From: Phormidesmis priestleyi Ana | Lineage (GTDB): Bacteria; Cyanobacteriota; Cyanobacteriia; Phormidesmidales; Phormidesmidaceae | Assembly (NCBI GenBank): GCA_001314865.1 | Contig: LJZR01000002.1 | Span: 124,001 to 188,000, forward strand | Direction of reading: 5' to 3' | Length of the DNA stretch: 64,000 nt | In this document: piece by piece, positions 45,929 through 54,985 of the stretch | How positions within the stretch are numbered: position 1 is the stretch's first letter | Layout of the letters: each line of letters starts with the position of its first letter | Program-made: the position numbers and the translations under genes | The notes under the pieces: model-generated | The model's database searches: none | The model's input: the letters and a program-made list of their open reading frames with translations, nothing else | What the model was told of the DNA's origin: nothing

Positions 45929-46984
45929 ATGAGAAGGCGTCGGTTACTCTCGCTTTGTTTGGCATTTTTCTGCACGATGCTTGTGGCCGTAGGCTGCGGC
46001 TCTACGAATGATGATGCAGTGACGACAGGCGATGTCAGCAGTGCGGGGAATGAGAGCAGTGAGATCGGTGAGCCGATTGTAATTGGCTATAGCAACTGGC
46101 CCGGCTGGTGGCCATGGGCGATCGCCGAGCAAGAAGGCTTGTTTGAAGCTAACGGCGTCAATGTCGAAATGAAGTGGTTTGACGGCTACATCGAATCGAT
46201 GGAAGCCTTGGCAGCTGGTCAGTTAGACGGCAACTGCCAAACCCTAAACGACACCATTTCTTTTGCCGGAAATGCGGTGAATGGAATGGTTGCCGTGCTA
46301 GTAAACGACAATTCGGCAGGCAACGACAAAATTATTGTAACTGAAGAAATTAATAGTGTCGCTGATTTAAAAGGGAAAAAGGTCGCGATAGAAGAAGGCG
46401 TTGTGGATGACTTTTTACTGGCGCTGGCATTAGAGGAAGCAGGCATGTCGCGGGACGATGTGGAAATTGTGCCATTGGAAACGGGTGCTGCCGCCGCTGC
46501 CTTTGCCGCAGGCCAAGCTGATGCCGTGGGGGCTTTCCCTCCCTTTTGGACGACCGCCCTCACTCGTGAAGGCAGCAAAGAGCTGATTACCTCTAACGAT
46601 TTTCCCGGTGCTATTCCTGACCTATTGGTGATGAGCCAAGCCATTATTGACGAGCGCCCAGATGACGTACAGGCGATTGTCAATACCTGGTTTGATGTAC
46701 TGGCTTTTATGGAAGAAAATCCTGAGCGCGCAGATGAAATTATTGCGGAGCGAGCGGGCGTAGGCACCGAGGAACTGGAGATGCTTAAAGAAGGGACTCG
46801 AATGTTTTCAATAGAAGACAACCTCAAAGCCTTTAGTGAGGGCGAGGGCATTCAGCACATGCCGTCGGCAGCTAAAGAGATGGCGGCATTTATGGTGGAT
46901 GTCGGGTTTATTCCAGAAGCGCCAGATCTGGAGCCGATTTTAGATAGTCAGTTTGTTGAAGCTTATGCGGCGGCTCAGTCGTAA
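45929..46984 (+). CDS. ABC importer substrate-binding lipoprotein, probably for guanidine
   Basis: 352 codons including the stop, starting at ATG 45929; a TTG five codons earlier is possible. The signal ends at the lipobox AVGC, making Cys23 the lipidated residue. The mature NitT/TauT-type binding domain opens IVIGYSNWPGWWPWAIAEQEGLF, with Trp57, 60, 61 and 63 in seven residues, a set that could hold a flat cation. GQLDGNCQTLNDTISF and GQADAVGAFPPFWTTAL line the cleft. It precedes its permease (47102) and ATPase (48078). Guanidine as ligand is inferred from the gdmH neighbourhood. Confidence 0.85.
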   Translation: MRRRRLLSLCLAFFCTMLVAVGCGSTNDDAVTTGDVSSAGNESSEIGEPIVIGYSNWPGWWPWAIAEQEGLFEANGVNVEMKWFDGYIESMEALAAGQLDGNCQTLNDTISFAGNAVNGMVAVLVNDNSAGNDKIIVTEEINSVADLKGKKVAIEEGVVDDFLLALALEEAGMSRDDVEIVPLETGAAAAAFAAGQADAVGAFPPFWTTALTREGSKELITSNDFPGAIPDLLVMSQAIIDERPDDVQAIVNTWFDVLAFMEENPERADEIIAERAGVGTEELEMLKEGTRMFSIEDNLKAFSEGEGIQHMPSAAKEMAAFMVDVGFIPEAPDLEPILDSQFVEAYAAAQS

Positions 46985-47101
46985 TCTCTCTTAAAAAGGG
47001 ATGGTAAATAAAAGGGATGGTAAGGAGATTGTTGTGAAACGCTAAATCGCTTAAAACTAAATCGCTTAAAACCTAATAGCGCCCCTAGGAGCTGCTAACC
47101 A

Positions 47102-47953
47102 ATGGAAGTTAAAATTGCCCCGCCTCGTCGAGAACTGCACGAACAGCCTGCACGAAAGAGCCTAAAGCCCCGAACATTTTGGCTCATGGGTGAAGCCATT
47201 CCGGCCCGCCTAGACTGGAGTTTGCGTCTGCTTTCGATTGTTCTTCCGCTGCTGCTTTGGGGGCTAATTTCAAGTACTGGTTTGGTTAATCCAACGTTTT
47301 TTCCTTCGCCAGTTAAAGTGGCCCAGGCGTTTGGCGGAATGCTGGCGCAAGGGATTGTTTTTGAGGATATACGGGCTAGCGTTTTTAGGGTGGGTTTAGG
47401 GTTTTTGCTTGCAGCGATCGCATCTGTGCCTTTAGGAATTGCAATGGGGGCGTTTGCGGCGGTGCGATCGCTCCTAGAACCGATTATTGGCATCGTTCGC
47501 TACATGCCGGCACCAGCCTTTATCCCGCTGCTGATTATCTATTTGGGTGTAGAAGAAGCGCCTAAGGTGGCCCTTATTTTCATTGGCGTGCTCTTTTTTA
47601 ACACGCTGATGATTATGGACGCAGTAAAGTTTGTGCCCAAGCATTTGCTGGAGGCTACCTACACGTTAGGCGGCTCGCGTAGGCAAACGCTTATGCAGGT
47701 GATTACGCCCTTTGTTGTACCCAACATTCTTGACGCCTTTCGGATCAACATGGCCGCCGCTTGGAATCTGGTGGTCGTAGCAGAGTTGATTGCCGCCAAT
47801 GAAGGATTGGGCAAGCGGATTGCGCTGGCGCAAAAAACGCTCGGTATTGATAGAATTTTTGCCTATTTAATTGTGTTGGGTATTATCGGCTTTTTGATTG
47901 ATCTCTCTTTGCGCATGTTGCTAAGGGTGACCTGTAAGTGGGCGGTTGACTAA
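47102..47953 (+). CDS. ABC importer permease, NitT/TauT type, probably for guanidine
   Basis: 283 residues with about six membrane helices (for example LLSIVLPLLLWGLISSTGLV and VFRVGLGFLLAAIASVPLGIAM). The coupling loop is LLEATYTLGGSRRQTLMQVITPFVVPNI, equivalent to the EAA motif that contacts the ATPase. TAGGAG lies 11 bases before the ATG, a good ribosome site. The lipoprotein gene ends 117 bp upstream. Two copies form the channel in related importers. Confidence 0.9.
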   Translation: MEVKIAPPRRELHEQPARKSLKPRTFWLMGEAIPARLDWSLRLLSIVLPLLLWGLISSTGLVNPTFFPSPVKVAQAFGGMLAQGIVFEDIRASVFRVGLGFLLAAIASVPLGIAMGAFAAVRSLLEPIIGIVRYMPAPAFIPLLIIYLGVEEAPKVALIFIGVLFFNTLMIMDAVKFVPKHLLEATYTLGGSRRQTLMQVITPFVVPNILDAFRINMAAAWNLVVVAELIAANEGLGKRIALAQKTLGIDRIFAYLIVLGIIGFLIDLSLRMLLRVTCKWAVD

Positions 47954-48077
47954 ACGACTTAATTTTCGATGATCTATATTCTCCATCCTCTATTTCAAGG
48001 ATCTTCAATGATCTGGCTAAATAACCCAAGTATGTTGATCTAGCTTCTAACCATAGTTCACTAGAGTGATCTAACTT

Positions 48078-48839
48078 ATGCACCTCGAAGTTTCTAATTT
48101 ATACAAACAGTTTTCAACGGCTAAGGGCTCTATTACGGCGCTAGAAGGGCTTAATTTGCAGGTTGAAACCGGAGAGTTTGTATGTGTTGTGGGAGCCTCT
48201 GGCTCGGGAAAATCAACGTTGCTGCGACTCATTGCCGGACTCGATCAGCCGACATCGGGCGCGATTACAGTGGATCAGGAGAGGGTTACAGGGCCTGGTG
48301 CTGATAGGGGCATGGTGTTTCAGGACTATACGCTGTATCCATGGATGACGGTGCAAAAGAATGTTGAGTTTGGCCTGAAGCTGCAAGGGGTGAATAAAAA
48401 GGAAAGGCGATCGCAAGCTTCCTACTATTTAGATATGGTGGGCCTAACGCAGTTTGCTCAAGCGCTGCCGAAGCAGCTTTCGGGAGGGATGAAGCAACGA
48501 GTTGCGATCGCTCGTGCCCTCACCAGTCAGCCCAAAATTTTGTTAATGGACGAGCCCTTTGGCGCTTTGGACGTACAAACAAAAGAAAGTATGCAACAGT
48601 TCCTTTTAGAACTTTGGAACCGTACTGGCACCAGCATTTTAATGATTACCCACGATGTTCGAGAAGCTGTCTTTCTCTCCCAACGCATTTATGTGATGAC
48701 CGCTCGCCCAGGTACGATTCGCGCAGAAATTAAAGTGGATCTAGGAAAAGAAAGAACAGCGAATACCCGTGAGGTGCCTAGGTTTAAGACTTATCATGAT
48801 CAGGTATTAGACCTGCTGACAGAGAAAATGGTTGCCTAG
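48078..48839 (+). CDS. ABC importer ATP-binding protein, NitT/TauT type, probably for guanidine
   Basis: 253 residues. Walker A is VGASGSGKSTLLRL, the Q-loop is in MVFQDYTLYPWM, the signature is LSGGMKQRVAIARAL, Walker B is LLMDEPFGALD, and the H-loop is MITHDVREAVFLS. Family members of this type energise uptake of small nitrogen or sulfur compounds. It ends the guanidine locus. Confidence 0.9.
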   Translation: MHLEVSNLYKQFSTAKGSITALEGLNLQVETGEFVCVVGASGSGKSTLLRLIAGLDQPTSGAITVDQERVTGPGADRGMVFQDYTLYPWMTVQKNVEFGLKLQGVNKKERRSQASYYLDMVGLTQFAQALPKQLSGGMKQRVAIARALTSQPKILLMDEPFGALDVQTKESMQQFLLELWNRTGTSILMITHDVREAVFLSQRIYVMTARPGTIRAEIKVDLGKERTANTREVPRFKTYHDQVLDLLTEKMVA

Positions 48840-48967
48840 ACAATAACTGCCTACCCAGCCGCTCGCCGTCAGCCGCTCGCTGTCAAAGTATGCGAGTGTT
48901 GTGACGATTGGCCATACAGCTTACAATATCTTTCCTGCCATATGGTCTGGTTTTGCAGGCGATAAAT

Positions 48968-50260
48968 ATGTCATTGCACGCTTTTGCCTCTAAAGACAAC
49001 TGGCAGCAAGAAGGGGCAGCCCGCTTTTGCATAGGCGAAGCCTTTTTTCGAGCGAGCAGTCAAACGGGTCGAGACTTAGGCGTATTAGCTGCGATCGCGC
49101 TCCGAAAAAGCACTCCCCTCGCGAATAAAACTCATTCAGCCAAAAACAGCTCGCTGCGAATACTAGACGCCATGACTGGCTGCGGTGTTCGGCCTTTGCG
49201 ATACATTTTAGAAGCCGGTGCTGACTATGTATGGGCCAATGAAGGCAACCAAGACCTACACGCCAGGCTCAGCGAAAATCTCAACCGCAGCCTGCCACCT
49301 AACCGCTATTGCATCACCCATCAAGACGCCAACGTTGTTTTTTTTGACTGCCACCAGCGTCAGGACTTTTACGACTTAATCGACATTGATAGTTTTGGCT
49401 CACCCATGCCAGTTTTGGCTAACGCGCTATGGGCCATTAAGCTCGGTGGCTTTTTGTATCTCACCAGTACTGACGGTCGTGCCACCAGCGGCCATGCTCC
49501 CGATGCTAGTTTGCAAACCTACGCAGCCTACGCCCGTGCTCATCCGGCAGTTCACGAACAGGGGCTAAGATTATTGATCGGCCTGGCGGCGCAGCAGGCC
49601 GCCGCCAGAGGGCTATCTGCGAAGCCCGTTTTTGCTTTTTACCAGGGCGAGGTGAACCGTGTGATGGTTCAGATTGTGCGTCAATCGTCATGGGATTCTA
49701 GAAATTATGGTTTTTTAAGCTACTGTCACAACTGTGGTCAGTTCGCTACAGTGCCGTGGAAAAAGCTGGGTCGCACCGCCTGCATTTGCGGCATCGCCAT
49801 GACAGATACAACGATTCAAAAGCCAGTCATTCAAAAGCCAGTCATCAGTGGCCCGATGTGGTTAGGGCCTCTCCATAATATTGAGACGCTAAAAGTAATG
49901 AAGCAGGCGGCCATCGATCTCCAGCAGACGTCAGTAGAGTCTTCAGATGGGTTTGAGACTTTTGGACGTGAAACTTCAGGCTATAAAACTTCAGGCTATA
50001 AAACTTCAGAGCGCTGGGCCAAATGCCAGGCGCTGCTTGACATAATGCAGGCTGAAGCCGAGTTGCCGCCCTATTATTATCCGCTAGCAGAAATTGGCCG
50101 CCGTGGGAAAATAGACATTCCGCCCCGGCAGGCGTTGCTCGACCAGCTAAAACAAGCGGGGTTTACGGCAACTCAAACACATATCAGTGCCCAGGCAATT
50201 AAAACCGATGCGCCGATGGCAACATGTGTTCAGTTGGCTAGTTGTGCGCGGAAAACTTAA
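48968..50260 (+). CDS. Trm1-type tRNA (guanine-N2) dimethyltransferase
   Basis: 430 residues from ATG 48968; twenty upstream codons are open from a TTG. The SAM site is LDAMTGCGVRPLRYILEAGA, with ANEGN after, and DIDSFGSPMPVL corresponds to the catalytic DPFGSP motif with Ser for Pro. YCHNCGQ and CICG are a zinc ribbon. In eukaryotes, archaea and Aquifex this family makes m2,2G26 in tRNA; it is uncommon in bacteria generally. Two 15-bp duplications expand it in frame: IQKPV at 49814-49843 and TSGYK at 49971-50000. Confidence 0.85.
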   Translation: MSLHAFASKDNWQQEGAARFCIGEAFFRASSQTGRDLGVLAAIALRKSTPLANKTHSAKNSSLRILDAMTGCGVRPLRYILEAGADYVWANEGNQDLHARLSENLNRSLPPNRYCITHQDANVVFFDCHQRQDFYDLIDIDSFGSPMPVLANALWAIKLGGFLYLTSTDGRATSGHAPDASLQTYAAYARAHPAVHEQGLRLLIGLAAQQAAARGLSAKPVFAFYQGEVNRVMVQIVRQSSWDSRNYGFLSYCHNCGQFATVPWKKLGRTACICGIAMTDTTIQKPVIQKPVISGPMWLGPLHNIETLKVMKQAAIDLQQTSVESSDGFETFGRETSGYKTSGYKTSERWAKCQALLDIMQAEAELPPYYYPLAEIGRRGKIDIPPRQALLDQLKQAGFTATQTHISAQAIKTDAPMATCVQLASCARKT

Positions 50261-50359
50261 ACTCTTTCAGACAAGTGTCACAGCGATCGCGCCGACCGAA
50301 TCCACTCATCTGTACCCTAAAACTATCCGTATCAAAAACGCTTGCGATTAAAAAACGTC

Positions 50360-51028
50360 ATGAAAATAGTCTTTGTAGGTTTGGCCATTGCCGCCGTCGC
50401 GATTGGCGGAGGAATGGGCTATGCGGGAATGCAAACCTCTACCATTCCAAACTTATACGCGCAGGCGACTGACAAAGCGAGTCGTCAGGAATCGGCAAAT
50501 GCGGCAGATGGCAGCTTTTCTGCTACCTCCGAAGATTCTGTTAGCGCATCCGACAACGCTATTGTGATTCCAGCGGGCCAACTTAACCAAATGGTGACCG
50601 ATGCGATCGCCAGCCGCCCCTCCACTGCCCCCATCCTCGACATCGCCAAAGATATCAACACCTCAATTAAAAATGGCCGCGTCGAGAGTGGAGCCACCCT
50701 TAACCTATCTGATCTACCCCTAGCGGCGCTTCCCGACGAAGGTCAAAAAGCCATAGAGCAGCTCACCCAAACCTTTCCCTTCCTAGCCAACCGCGATGTA
50801 TACATGGGCATTGAAGGCAGCCCGCAAATTGTAGATGGCGCCCTTAGCCTAGATGATACGCATATCAAAATTGGCCCGCTCAAGCTCCCCATTGCCAAGG
50901 TTGCCAACCAACTGGGCATTTCTCAAAGTGAGATAGAACAGCAAATAGGCACCTTACTCAATCAGCAAGGGCTAAACCCCAGCGACGTTAAAATTGTCAA
51001 CGGTGAGCTGGTCATTGAGGGGCAATAA
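50360..51028 (+). CDS. Exported or membrane-anchored protein, DUF2140-like
   Basis: 222 residues from ATG 50360, with a TTG six codons earlier. Residues 1-22 are a signal or anchor (IVFVGLAIAAVAIGGGMGYAG). The rest is soluble: IVIPAGQLNQMVTDAIAS, then GIEGSPQIVDGALSLDDTHIKIGPLKLPIAKVANQLG. That end resembles lipid-binding-like YpmS/DUF2140 proteins of Firmicutes; the likeness is weak. Function unknown. Confidence 0.65.
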   Translation: MKIVFVGLAIAAVAIGGGMGYAGMQTSTIPNLYAQATDKASRQESANAADGSFSATSEDSVSASDNAIVIPAGQLNQMVTDAIASRPSTAPILDIAKDINTSIKNGRVESGATLNLSDLPLAALPDEGQKAIEQLTQTFPFLANRDVYMGIEGSPQIVDGALSLDDTHIKIGPLKLPIAKVANQLGISQSEIEQQIGTLLNQQGLNPSDVKIVNGELVIEGQ

Positions 51029-51077
51029 AGGTCATTAAAGTCCGTGTGTGAAGTCTTTATACAGCGATTTATGCGTG

Positions 51078-51449
51078 CTACTGCTCCTGAATCAAGCGCA
51101 TGTAATTTTGCTTGAGTTGAATCGTGTTAGCGGTCATTTTTTCAGAGAGTCCTGCTTCTGCGTTGCTCAGGCTTTCGTAAAACAGTGCTGAGCGCTGCGC
51201 AGACAAATATTCTTTCCAGAGCTGCCGAAGCAGTTTGGCCGCTTCGGGACTGTCCTGCTCAATTTGAGCAGTAATGGCCGTGAACTGCTCACTAGCCTGA
51301 GCATAGTTTTTGCTATCTTTTGCCAGCGCAATTGCCCCTGCGAGCGCCACTTCTAGTAGGCTTTTTTCAGCTTGGGTCTGAGACTCAGTGGGTAGATCTG
51401 CTTTTGCTGGCGACATCGCAGATGGTTCAGATTGGGATAACTCAGACAT
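51078..51449 (-). CDS. Small helical protein of unknown function
   Basis: 123 residues from ATG 51449, chosen because residues upstream of it in the open frame look untranslated. Composition is helical, with AGAIALAKDSKNYAQASEQF and AKLLRQLWKEYLSAQRSALFYESLSNAEAGLSEKM. No membrane segment or catalytic motif. It is convergent with the exported protein at 50360. Confidence 0.7.
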   Translation of the reverse strand: MSELSQSEPSAMSPAKADLPTESQTQAEKSLLEVALAGAIALAKDSKNYAQASEQFTAITAQIEQDSPEAAKLLRQLWKEYLSAQRSALFYESLSNAEAGLSEKMTANTIQLKQNYMRLIQEQ

Positions 51450-51596
51450 GGAAATCGGCCCTTCAATAAAAGATATTTCTAGTCTAGTGATCCACAAAAG
51501 CGGCGCGGTGCGATCGCTCTCAAGCATGAACTTTTTTTGAGCATGAGCTTTTCCTAATAGCCCTTGCCCTTGCGACTTGCCCTTGCGTGGCCCTTG

Positions 51597-52187
51597 TTAT
51601 CGGCAGTAGGTTGTACAGCCCCAGTGCTGCGATCGCGGTAGCCTACGACCGCGCCAGCCCCGTTTTCGCAACTCCTTAGCAATGAGGCGATTAATTCCCC
51701 CATGCGCGACTAAGACGACCGATTCGGCATTGCGCGATTGCCCTTCTAACAAATCTGCCGCGGCTTTGGCCCGAGCCCGGCTCAAGGCAAGCGATTCAGA
51801 TCGGGATGTATAGCCCATGCGCCACAGCAAAAGAGCGATCGCCGACCAGGTAAGCGCCGAGAAACGCAGCTGACTAGGAAAATCGACCGGAAACTCAATC
51901 TCACGAAACTCTGAATTAACCACGGGCGGCATCCTCACGCCCAATAGCTCAGCCGTATGCATGGCGCGAGGTCGATTACTCGCAAAAACCACGTTCGCCT
52001 CAGCCACAACTTGCTGCACAGCCAAAGGAGGCAACGCTCGCTGGGCAATTCGCGCCGCATCGTAGCGCTCTACAAACCTACGAAACTGATTGCCAGGCAC
52101 CCGCTGACTTAAAGAAACCACCGGCGGGCCGTGGCGAATGAGCGTAATAGAACGGGCAAAAGAACAGACCATAGAAGTGACAGACAA
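51597..52187 (-). CDS. Histidine phosphatase family protein
   Basis: 196 residues, start at 52187 or 52172. ITLIRHGPP is the phosphate-binding RHG motif with the catalytic His, FASNRPRAMHTAELLG supplies the second Arg, and VVLVAHGGINRLIAKEL the later His. This phosphoglycerate-mutase-like superfamily includes many phosphatases; the substrate is unknown. The gene is divergent from bioB with a 133-bp gap. Confidence 0.85.
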   Translation of the reverse strand: MSVTSMVCSFARSITLIRHGPPVVSLSQRVPGNQFRRFVERYDAARIAQRALPPLAVQQVVAEANVVFASNRPRAMHTAELLGVRMPPVVNSEFREIEFPVDFPSQLRFSALTWSAIALLLWRMGYTSRSESLALSRARAKAAADLLEGQSRNAESVVLVAHGGINRLIAKELRKRGWRGRRLPRSQHWGCTTYCR

Positions 52188-52320
52188 GTTAAATGGAACT
52201 TATAGAATTAAAAGGGGATTTCTCCAGCGGCGGGCGATAGCGTAAAATCGGCAGTGAGATAAGCCCGCACATAAAAAATCAGCATCAGTTACCGACATTT
52301 AGGGTCGGTTCAAGATATCT

Positions 52321-53355
52321 ATGGTGAACGTCGTTTCTAACCCTGCGCTCGATCCTCTTTCAGGACTGCTCGACTGGCGGCAGCTAGCAGACAAATCTTT
52401 GACAGGTGACGCACTCACCCATGTAGAAGCAATTAGTGTTCTCACCGCACCCGATGAAGTCATTCTCGACCAGCTCGCTGCGGCCTATCGCGTTCGTCGC
52501 CACTACTGGGGCAATCGCGTTCGGCTACACTTCTTGCTCAATGCCCAAAGCGGACTGTGCCCCGAAGACTGCCACTATTGTTCCCAGTCTAAGATTTCAG
52601 GCGCTGACATTGAAAAGTATCCGCTGATGGCTAAAGAAAAAATTGTCGCTGCCGCCGGACGGGCTCATCAGCTGAAGGCGGGCACCTTTTGTATGGCAAT
52701 ATCAGGCCGCAGCCCCTCCCCCAAAGTATTCGACGGCATTTTAGACGCGGTACGTACGGTTAAAGCCCAATACCCCATGCGCGTATGCACCACACTTGGC
52801 CTTCTCAACGAAAATCAGGCCCAACAACTCAAAGCAGCAGGTGTAGATCGGATTAATCACAATCTCAATACCGCTGAAACTCACCACGACGATATTTGCA
52901 CGACCCATACCTTTCAAGATCGCCTTTCTACGGTGAAAGCAGTACAGGCAGCTGGGCTCACCACCTGCTCAGGCGGCATTTTTGGGATGGGCGAGTCCGA
53001 TGATGACATTGTCGCCCTTGCCTGTTCACTGCGCGAGCTAAATGTAACCAGCGTCCCTTTGAACTTTTTAATTCCCATTCCAGGGACACCCTTTGCCGAG
53101 CGTAATGAACTAACGCCACAACGCTGCCTACGGATTCTGTGTCTGTTTCGGTTAATGCTGCCTGAACAGGAAATTCGGATTGCGGGCGGACGGGAGGTTC
53201 ATTTGCGATCGCTTCAGCCTCTTGGCCTCTATGCGGCTAACTCCATCTTTGTAGGCGACTACCTAACCACTCCTGGACAAGCCGCCCAAAAAGATTTTGA
53301 GATGATTCGCGATGCAGGATTTGTCCTTGAACCCATCCCCGAATCAATCCAGTAA
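52321..53355 (+). CDS. bioB: Biotin synthase
   Basis: 344 residues. The radical-SAM cluster motif is CPEDCHYC. The 2Fe-2S ligands are the Cys in [10 protein letters not shown], the Cys in RVCTTLG and the Cys in [11 protein letters not shown], with Arg in [35 protein letters not shown] is the substrate/SAM block. It inserts sulfur into dethiobiotin. No other biotin gene is adjacent. The start has only a weak ribosome site. Confidence 0.96.
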   Translation: MVNVVSNPALDPLSGLLDWRQLADKSLTGDALTHVEAISVLTAPDEVILDQLAAAYRVRRHYWGNRVRLHFLLNAQSGLCPEDCHYCSQSKISGADIEKYPLMAKEKIVAAAGRAHQLKAGTFCMAISGRSPSPKVFDGILDAVRTVKAQYPMRVCTTLGLLNENQAQQLKAAGVDRINHNLNTAETHHDDICTTHTFQDRLSTVKAVQAAGLTTCSGGIFGMGESDDDIVALACSLRELNVTSVPLNFLIPIPGTPFAERNELTPQRCLRILCLFRLMLPEQEIRIAGGREVHLRSLQPLGLYAANSIFVGDYLTTPGQAAQKDFEMIRDAGFVLEPIPESIQ

Positions 53356-53471
53356 TTCAAGCCCTACAAGCGGTAGTAAACATGTCCGTGAAATCATGTA
53401 CCCGTCTTTGTAAATCTACGTACATTAGGGAACTGGATTAGGCAACCGGGGTCTTGTTATGCATGGATAGT

Positions 53472-53511
53472 GTCGAGCCCTCTTTTGGTAGCTACTAAAA
53501 GAGGGCTCGAC
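53472..53511. terminator. Perfect 15-bp hairpin downstream of bioB, possible terminator
   Basis: GTCGAGCCCTCTTTT pairs with AAAAGAGGGCTCGAC around a 10-nt loop. There is no T-run after it, so a factor-dependent or attenuating role is possible. It sits 117 bp after the bioB stop. Confidence 0.5.
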
Positions 53512-54101
53512 CTAGACTAAATTTAATCAGGGATGTTGAAACGGTTGTCTTGTAAGTGCTTTTAAGTAAGGTTTTTTGAGTAAGTGCTTTTGGAATGGGT
53601 CAGACACTCTAGACTAGGAGCTGCTAAAGGTTCGCTAAAAAGCCCAGCAATGTCACGCAAGTAATGTCACAAAGGCATTTTAAGAGGTGTCACTAAGGCG
53701 GGTCTTTCTCGGGTGAGGAATTTACTTTGCGAGATTACTCAAATTACAACAGTTATTTAAATAGTCACTTAGAAAAATGTCCGACAGATCAGGGCTTGTG
53801 GTATCCAAGTCAGTACTTGTAGTCATAAGTTTACAAACACCTACTTATTACTTGTGTGCCGCTTTAACAGCAACACATGTACATGTAGATAGCTTTTGTA
53901 GATTATGTGCTTAAAGCGATGTACTTAAAGTTACTTGGCTTAGCTTTCGGATCTCCTTGTATGCTTTTGTATTCTCTTGGACGCGCTTTTGTTCGCGTAG
54001 TCTTTAAACAAGCATGGTTTTTGATAAGGCTCAAAACAGTGGTTCTTTAGCAGTTTTTTTATAGTTTCAATATGCGCCGCTCTTTCTATCTAGTAGTCAA
54101 A

Positions 54102-54173
54102 CCAGTTGTTGGGCCAGTTGTTGGGCCAGTTGTTGGGCCAGTTGTTGGGCCAGTTGTTGGGCCAGTGGTGAGG
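54102..54173. repeat. 12-bp tandem repeat, 5 exact units plus a variant
   Basis: CCAGTTGTTGGG repeats five times without a change, then CCAGTGGTGAGG. In the open frame it codes PVVG repeats. Confidence 0.95.
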
Positions 54174-54347
54174 CCCGGCACCTCTGTTCTGGCCAACATT
54201 TGTCTATCTGTTTTATCTCCCGGTAGGTTAGTTGATCCAACATTTATTTCTAAACTATTTGTTGGATCAAAACTAGGCTTAAAGCTTGGCTCAAAGCGGC
54301 TCAATCTCAAGCGATTTGGCAATATTTTGCCCGCTTTTAAGCAGCCT

Positions 54348-54806
54348 ATGGCTCAGTATCTGATCGGACTACTGCTAATGCCTTTGTCAGTCATCATCAG
54401 CGGCTGCGAAGTCTCACCTGACAGCAGTGCGACTTTGTCTCCTAACACAGTCAACACCGCGCAAACCGATTCGCCGTCTGAACTGGTTATTAAATATCCA
54501 GTAGCCAACGTGGACGATAGTGCGTTTATCCAGGTAGCTGAAAATAACCTGACGGTTGTACAGGTTCAGGCTCAAGATATGGAAGGCAGTAAACTCATTT
54601 ACCGCCTGCAAAATGGCGAAGATATGGACAAGTTTGTGATGGATGAAAACACGGGCCTGCTGAGCTTTAAAAATCTTCCTGATTGGGAGCAGCCTCAAGA
54701 TGCGGACAGCAATAACAACTACATGGTTTTGTGGCAAGTTTTAAGCTCAACGGGGCAAGCCAAAAGCCAGTTTCTGATTGTTCAGGTTACGGATCTACCC
54801 GATTAA
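54348..54806 (+). CDS. Lipoprotein with a cadherin-like domain
   Basis: 152 residues from ATG 54348, where MAQYLIGLLLMPLSVIISGC gives a complete lipoprotein signal with the lipid-bearing Cys at residue 20. The open frame extends to ATG 54072 through PVVG repeats; that would bury the signal, so the shorter form is preferred. The mature part resembles one cadherin repeat: VQAQDMEGSKLIYRLQ, FVMDENTGLLSF, and DWEQPQDADSNNNYMV, ending FLIVQVTD. Such domains bind calcium and act in adhesion. Membership is inferred from pattern. Confidence 0.7.
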   Translation: MAQYLIGLLLMPLSVIISGCEVSPDSSATLSPNTVNTAQTDSPSELVIKYPVANVDDSAFIQVAENNLTVVQVQAQDMEGSKLIYRLQNGEDMDKFVMDENTGLLSFKNLPDWEQPQDADSNNNYMVLWQVLSSTGQAKSQFLIVQVTDLPD

Positions 54807-54985
54807 CCGGCTTCTAAATCTGCTCTATGGGGGTGGCTCTTGGATGCGCTTTTTGATAGCTGCGGCTGTTATTGTCATGAGTACTATAAAGTGCTTGATG
54901 CCACGAATTTGTGGTGGGTTCAGCTATCAATTAGGCATAATATAAGAGGGCGCTTAAAAGCGACTGTTGTTCATCCCGTAGCTGC

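Larger units (their letters stand above)
53356..54347. other. Long gap with a perfect hairpin and degenerate repeats
   Basis: Almost 1 kb between bioB and the lipoprotein start. A 15-bp hairpin lies at 53472-53511. GTAAGTGCTTTT occurs at about 53551 and 53573. ACATGTACATGT is a palindrome at about 53873. From 54072 an open frame in phase with the lipoprotein codes a PVVG repeat and low-complexity sequence. No other gene was seen. Confidence 0.55.
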
